DNA from: an uncultured Kiritimatiellota bacterium
Lineage (GTDB): Bacteria > Verrucomicrobiota > Kiritimatiellia > RFP12 > DVOR01
Reading direction: 5' to 3'
Length of the DNA: 64,000 nt
Assembly: GCA_944389585.1 (NCBI GenBank)
Contig: CALXMW010000002.1
Coordinates: 1-64,000 of the forward strand
Notes under the pieces: model-generated
What the model was told of the DNA's origin: nothing
What the model saw: the letters and a program-made list of their open reading frames with translations, nothing else
Database searches by the model: none
Position numbers and translations under genes: made by a program
In this document: positions 60,727 through 64,000 of the stretch, piece by piece
Layout: each line of letters starts with the position of its first letter
Numbering within the stretch: position 1 is the first letter of the stretch

Positions 60727-61620
60727 ATGAGACACTGCACCCTCCCCGCCCTCTGCGCCCTTTTGGGCCTGGCCGCGCCCGCCCTCGCCCAAGGGCCCGC
60801 GCTCGAGGAAACCCCCGCCTGGGCCGTCGGCGGCGCGGCCACCGTGGACTTCTGCTCCAAGCAGCTCACCTACGGCCTCGTCGACAACCCCCACGCCATC
60901 GTCACCCCCTCGCTCGAGCTCTCCATCGCCAACGACGACTGGTTCGCCCTCACCCTCTCCGTCGATGCCATCTTCGACACCACCGACTACGGCGCCAAGG
61001 ACGGCGCCTACAACGACCGCCGTTGGAAATACCAGGAGCTCACCCCCGGCCTCACCCTCTCCAAGAGCTGGGACACCGCCCGCCTCCTGGGCTCCGCCCT
61101 CGACACCTCGATCAACTACACCTACGAATACCACCCCCGCTCCTGCGACAAGCCCTGGCTCGGCTACGAAAACCCCGACACCCAATGGCTCAACCTCGAG
61201 CTCGCCCTCCCCGACCTCTGGCTCCAGCCCGCCTTCACCCTCGAATACCAGCTCGCCCGCCAGGGTGCCGAGGGCGAGACCGACGGCAAGGGCGGCATCT
61301 ACGCCACCTTCTCCCTCTCCCACGGCTTCGACCTCGGCGCGGATCTCCTCGGCCTCGACGAAGGCGCCCTCGTCCTCACCCCCACCCTCGGCCTCGGCAT
61401 GGCCAACAAAGCGCGCAACAGGGCCGACTTCGAGGAAAGCGAATCCTTCATGTTCCGCGACGGCTTCGCCGCCCTCGAGCTCGCCTACAGCCCCATCGAG
61501 GGCCTCACCCTCGCCCCCTACGTCGGCTGCCACCAACAGCTCGACTCCAAGGCCAAGGACGCCGCCGGCCCCGACGACTTCGTCGCCTACGCCGGGCTCG
61601 CCCTCTCCTACGAGTTCTGA
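60727..61620 (+). CDS. Outer-membrane beta-barrel-like protein
   Basis: The 297-residue product has a signal peptide (MRHCTLPALCALLGLAAPALA) and a body of alternating amphipathic strands (for example WFALTLSVDAIFD, LNLELALPDLWLQPAFTLEY, GFAALELAYSPIEGLTLAPY). It ends ALSYEF, with the terminal Phe typical of outer-membrane barrels. Transport or structural role unknown. The ATG follows AAGGAAACACCCC, and a terminator follows, so it is probably a single-gene unit behind the feoB terminator. Confidence 0.8.
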   Translation: MRHCTLPALCALLGLAAPALAQGPALEETPAWAVGGAATVDFCSKQLTYGLVDNPHAIVTPSLELSIANDDWFALTLSVDAIFDTTDYGAKDGAYNDRRWKYQELTPGLTLSKSWDTARLLGSALDTSINYTYEYHPRSCDKPWLGYENPDTQWLNLELALPDLWLQPAFTLEYQLARQGAEGETDGKGGIYATFSLSHGFDLGADLLGLDEGALVLTPTLGLGMANKARNRADFEESESFMFRDGFAALELAYSPIEGLTLAPYVGCHQQLDSKAKDAAGPDDFVAYAGLALSYEF

Positions 61621-61646
61621 TTTCGGACAACCCCAACATATAACCC

Positions 61647-61682
61647 ACGGGCGCGGCCTCTCTCCCCGCGCCCGTCTTTTTT
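61647..61682 (+). terminator. Intrinsic terminator after the outer-membrane protein gene
   Basis: A perfect ten-pair stem, ACGGGCGCGG/CCGCGCCCGT, with an eight-base loop is followed by C and seven T. Confidence 0.93.
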
Positions 61683-61766
61683 CCCTCAAAAAAGCCCCCG
61701 GCGCGCGCCGCAAGGCTCCCCGGGCGCGGCGGCTTTTGGTAAAATGATGGGCCAAAAGGAGGCTTT

Positions 61767-62177
61767 ATGGAAGATTGCCTGTTCTGCAAGATCATCCGCG
61801 GGGAGATCCCTTCGACCAAGCTTTTCGAGGATGCGCACGCCTACGCCTTCCTGGACATCAACCCGTTCGGGAAGGGGCACACGCTGGTGGTGCCGAAGTT
61901 CCACGCCGAGCAACTCTTCTTCCTGCCGCCCGAGGAGCTCGCCGGGGTGATGCCGGCGGTGCAGCGCGTGGCCTGCCTGCTGCGCCGGAAGCTGGGGTGC
62001 GAAGGGCTGGCGCTGATGCAGCTCAACGGCGCGTGCGCGGGGCAGACGGTGGGGCACGTCCACTTCCACCTCATCCCGCGCTACGCGGGCCAGCCCGCCG
62101 GCTGGGCGCCGCTCGAGGGCGAGGCCGCGGCCGAGGCGAAGGACTTCGAGGCACTGCGGCGGCGGATCCTGGGGTGA
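61767..62177 (+). CDS. HIT-family nucleotide-binding protein (histidine triad)
   Basis: The 136-residue product is a HINT-like hydrolase acting on purine nucleoside phosphoramidates or similar. It has the family start DCLFCKIIRGEIPS, the FLDINPFGKGHTLVVPK stretch, and the histidine triad HVHFHLIPR with the catalytic middle His. AAAGGAGG precedes the ATG. It overlaps the next gene by one base (TGATG). Confidence 0.95.
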   Translation: MEDCLFCKIIRGEIPSTKLFEDAHAYAFLDINPFGKGHTLVVPKFHAEQLFFLPPEELAGVMPAVQRVACLLRRKLGCEGLALMQLNGACAGQTVGHVHFHLIPRYAGQPAGWAPLEGEAAAEAKDFEALRRRILG

Positions 62178-63127
62178 TGGACGGCCTGGCCCTTTCCACT
62201 TCCTACTTCGCGGGGCGCCGCCTGGCGCCGGCGGGGATGGCCGCGGCCGTGCGGGCGCTGGGCCTGGCGCGGGTGGAGCTGGGCTATCTGACGCGCGAGA
62301 CGGAGCTGGAGGCCTGGGAGGCGGCCGCGGCCGCGGAGGGGCTGGCGGTGGGGAGCGTGCACGCCTTCTGCCCGGCCTCGGTGGCGGAGCCCTTCCCGGG
62401 GCCGGAGGCGTATTCGCTGGCGGAGCCCGACGCGGGGCGCCGGCGGGCGGCGGTGGGGGCCGCGCTGCGGGCGCTGGACTGCGCGGCGCGGTTCGGGGCG
62501 CGGGCGGTGGTGATGCACGGGGGGCGGGTGCGGATGCGCCGGGCGCGGCTGCTCTTCGGCTCGGTGCCGTACCGCTCGCGGCTGTCGGAGGCCTTCGCGG
62601 TGGCGGGGCGGCCGGATTGGGCGCTGGTGGAGGAAGAGCGGGAGCTGCGCGCGGCGGCGGCGGGGGCGTGGCTGGACGCGCTCTCGGCATCGCTGGAGGC
62701 GGTGTTGCCGCGCTTCGAGGAGGCGGGGGTGGCCTTGGCGTTCGAGAACCTGCCGGGGTTCGAGGCCTTCCCGGACCCGGCGGAGCTGGCGTTGCTGCGG
62801 CGGCGCTTCCCGAGCCCGTGCCTGGGGGCGTGGTATGACGTGGGCCATGGGGAGCGGAAGGCGCGGGTGGGCGATTGGCCGCAGGCCGAGACGCTCGCGC
62901 TCACGGGGGCGTTCACGGTGGGGGCGCACCTGCACGACGTGCGGGGGCTGGAGGAGGATCACCAGGCGCCGGGGATGGGGGCGGTGGATTGGGAGGCGCT
63001 GCGGCCGCTGCTGTCGCGCCCGGGGCTGCTGCGGGTGGTGGAGCCTTCGCCGTCGGTCTCGGAGGAGGCGCTGCGGCGGGGGATCGGTTTTCTGAGTGCG
63101 TTCCTTTCGGAGGGCATGGGCGAATGA
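62177..63127 (+). CDS. Xylose-isomerase-like TIM-barrel protein
   Basis: The 316-residue product fits the sugar phosphate isomerase/endonuclease IV-type TIM-barrel superfamily. Typical sites are the beta-strand ends GSVHAFCP, RAVVMHGG, LAFENLPG with a metal-binding Glu, CLGAWYDVGHGE with Asp and His, and VGAHLHDVRG with His. The fold and likely divalent-metal use are supported; the substrate is not. It is coupled by one-base overlap to the HIT gene and by ATGA to the antiporter. Confidence 0.82.
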   Translation: MDGLALSTSYFAGRRLAPAGMAAAVRALGLARVELGYLTRETELEAWEAAAAAEGLAVGSVHAFCPASVAEPFPGPEAYSLAEPDAGRRRAAVGAALRALDCAARFGARAVVMHGGRVRMRRARLLFGSVPYRSRLSEAFAVAGRPDWALVEEERELRAAAAGAWLDALSASLEAVLPRFEEAGVALAFENLPGFEAFPDPAELALLRRRFPSPCLGAWYDVGHGERKARVGDWPQAETLALTGAFTVGAHLHDVRGLEEDHQAPGMGAVDWEALRPLLSRPGLLRVVEPSPSVSEEALRRGIGFLSAFLSEGMGE

Positions 63128-64000
63128 ACTTTTTCGCGGATCTGAGCATCGTGGTCGCGGTGGCGGCGGTGGTGGGGCTGGTCTTCTCGCGGTGGAACCT
63201 GCCGCTGACGGTGGGGTACATCCTGGCGGGGATGATCGTGGGGCCGCACCTGGGGGTGTCGTGGATCCACGACCCGGGCAACATCAAGATGCTCTCGGAT
63301 CTGGGCGTGATGTTCCTGATGTTCTCGATCGGGCTGGGCTTCAGCTTCCGCAAGGTGCGCCAGATGGGCGGCACGGTGGTCTTCCCGGCGGTGTGGGACG
63401 TGGCGTTCATGGTCATCGGCGGCTTCTGCGTGGGCAAGATGCTCGGCTGGGGGGCGCTGGAGAGCTTCCTGCTGGGGCTCATCCTCTGCGACAGCTCCAC
63501 CTCCATCGCCGCCAAGACGCTCGAGAGCCTGGGCTGGCTGGGGCGGCGCTTCGCGGACAACACCTTCGCCATCGCGCTCATCGAGGACGTGCTGGCCATC
63601 CTCCTCATCGCGGTGCTCAACGGCGTGGCCGGCGGCCTGGGCGGCGAGGGCGTGGGCTGGGGCGCGCTGATGCTCGACATCGCCAAACAGCTCGGCGTGC
63701 TGGCGCTCTTCCTCATCGGCGTGACGGTGCTGGGCATCCTCCTGGCGCCCAAGCTGATGAACTACGTGACCGGGCGCTTCGGCGACGAGATCGTCCTCAT
63801 GGCCGCGCTCGGCATCTGCTGCGGCGTCTCCTGCTTCGCCCAGAACGGGCTGGGCCTCTCGCTGGTGGTGGGGGCCTTCCTGGCCGGCGCCATCATCGCC
63901 GAGGCGCGCAGCCGGCGGCGCATCGAGCGCGTGGTGCGCCCGGTGACCGACCTCTTCGCGGCGGTCTTCTTCGTCTCCGTGGGGCTGCAGGTGGAGCCGC
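63124..64000 (+). CDS. Kef-type monovalent cation:proton antiporter (3' end beyond window)
   Basis: The visible 292 residues start MNFFADLSIVVAVAAVVGLV and form about ten membrane helices of the CPA2 family. Typical features are VGYILAGMIVGPHLGVSW, MFSIGLGFSF, and the ion-binding region around FAIALIEDVLAILLIAV, where CPA2 members have a conserved acidic residue. The end, VGAFLAGAIIAEA and FAAVFFVSVGLQV, also matches. The gene is cut by the window edge, so a C-terminal TrkA-N or TrkA-C domain cannot be judged. The ATG lies in the stop codon of the preceding gene (ATGA). Confidence 0.92.
   Translation, partial: MNFFADLSIVVAVAAVVGLVFSRWNLPLTVGYILAGMIVGPHLGVSWIHDPGNIKMLSDLGVMFLMFSIGLGFSFRKVRQMGGTVVFPAVWDVAFMVIGGFCVGKMLGWGALESFLLGLILCDSSTSIAAKTLESLGWLGRRFADNTFAIALIEDVLAILLIAVLNGVAGGLGGEGVGWGALMLDIAKQLGVLALFLIGVTVLGILLAPKLMNYVTGRFGDEIVLMAALGICCGVSCFAQNGLGLSLVVGAFLAGAIIAEARSRRRIERVVRPVTDLFAAVFFVSVGLQVEP

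Overview
The window is high-GC bacterial chromosome carrying mostly core genes. It suggests a Gram-negative bacterium of the Verrucomicrobiota, most likely a Kiritimatiellae-like, PEP-CTERM-bearing lineage. The grounds are a PEP-CTERM secreted protein (7888-8496), a second signal-peptide protein of the same style that has lost its C-terminus (48504 leftward), an outer-membrane-barrel-like protein (60727-61620), and a very large secreted protein with beta-helix-like repeats (20500-25594). No rRNA gene is present to confirm this, so the phylum is inference.

Layout. 33-7167 (minus): a cell-shape operon mreB-mreC-mreD-mrdA-xseA ending in a sigma-54 activator. 7888-8496 (plus): PEP-CTERM protein. 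9055-10989 (minus): a fused LeuC-LeuD dehydratase. 11136-12536 (minus): a TPR protein. 12598-19507 (minus): nusA-infB-rbfA-truB-ribF continuing into azlC-azlD. 20500-25594 (minus): the large secreted protein, whose reading frame is broken by a run of ten G just after the signal peptide. 26512-43554 (minus): fusA and the S10-spc-alpha ribosomal superoperon down to rpoA and rplQ, without tuf, rpsL, rpsG, rpmD or infA. 44125-46078 (minus): Nif3-like and Gfo/Idh/MocA genes. 46148-48071 (plus): hemB and a tyrosine recombinase. 48883-57213 (minus): rpoC and rpoB. 58158-60640 (plus): feoA-feoB. 60727-64000 (plus): an outer-membrane protein, then a HIT protein, a TIM-barrel protein and a Kef-type antiporter cut by the window edge.

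Promoters are easy to see. Most operons start with TTGNNN, 16-18 bp, TATNNT. Several transcription units end in strong intrinsic terminators. The hemB -10 box lies six bases before its ATG, which implies a leaderless mRNA.

Six gaps between genes (about 7256-7800, 8552-9050, 19646-20452, 25699-26448, 43667-44124, 57463-58047) hold a family of related non-coding mosaic blocks. They are built from nine-base-periodic CACAGAGGA/CACAAAGGA arrays, a row of three GC-rich hairpins and other shared modules. Three of them are bounded by inverted AGATCAC...GTGATCT-type ends, and three begin just after the T-tract of an intrinsic terminator. This repeat family and the poly-G switch in the large secreted protein are the two most unusual things in the window.
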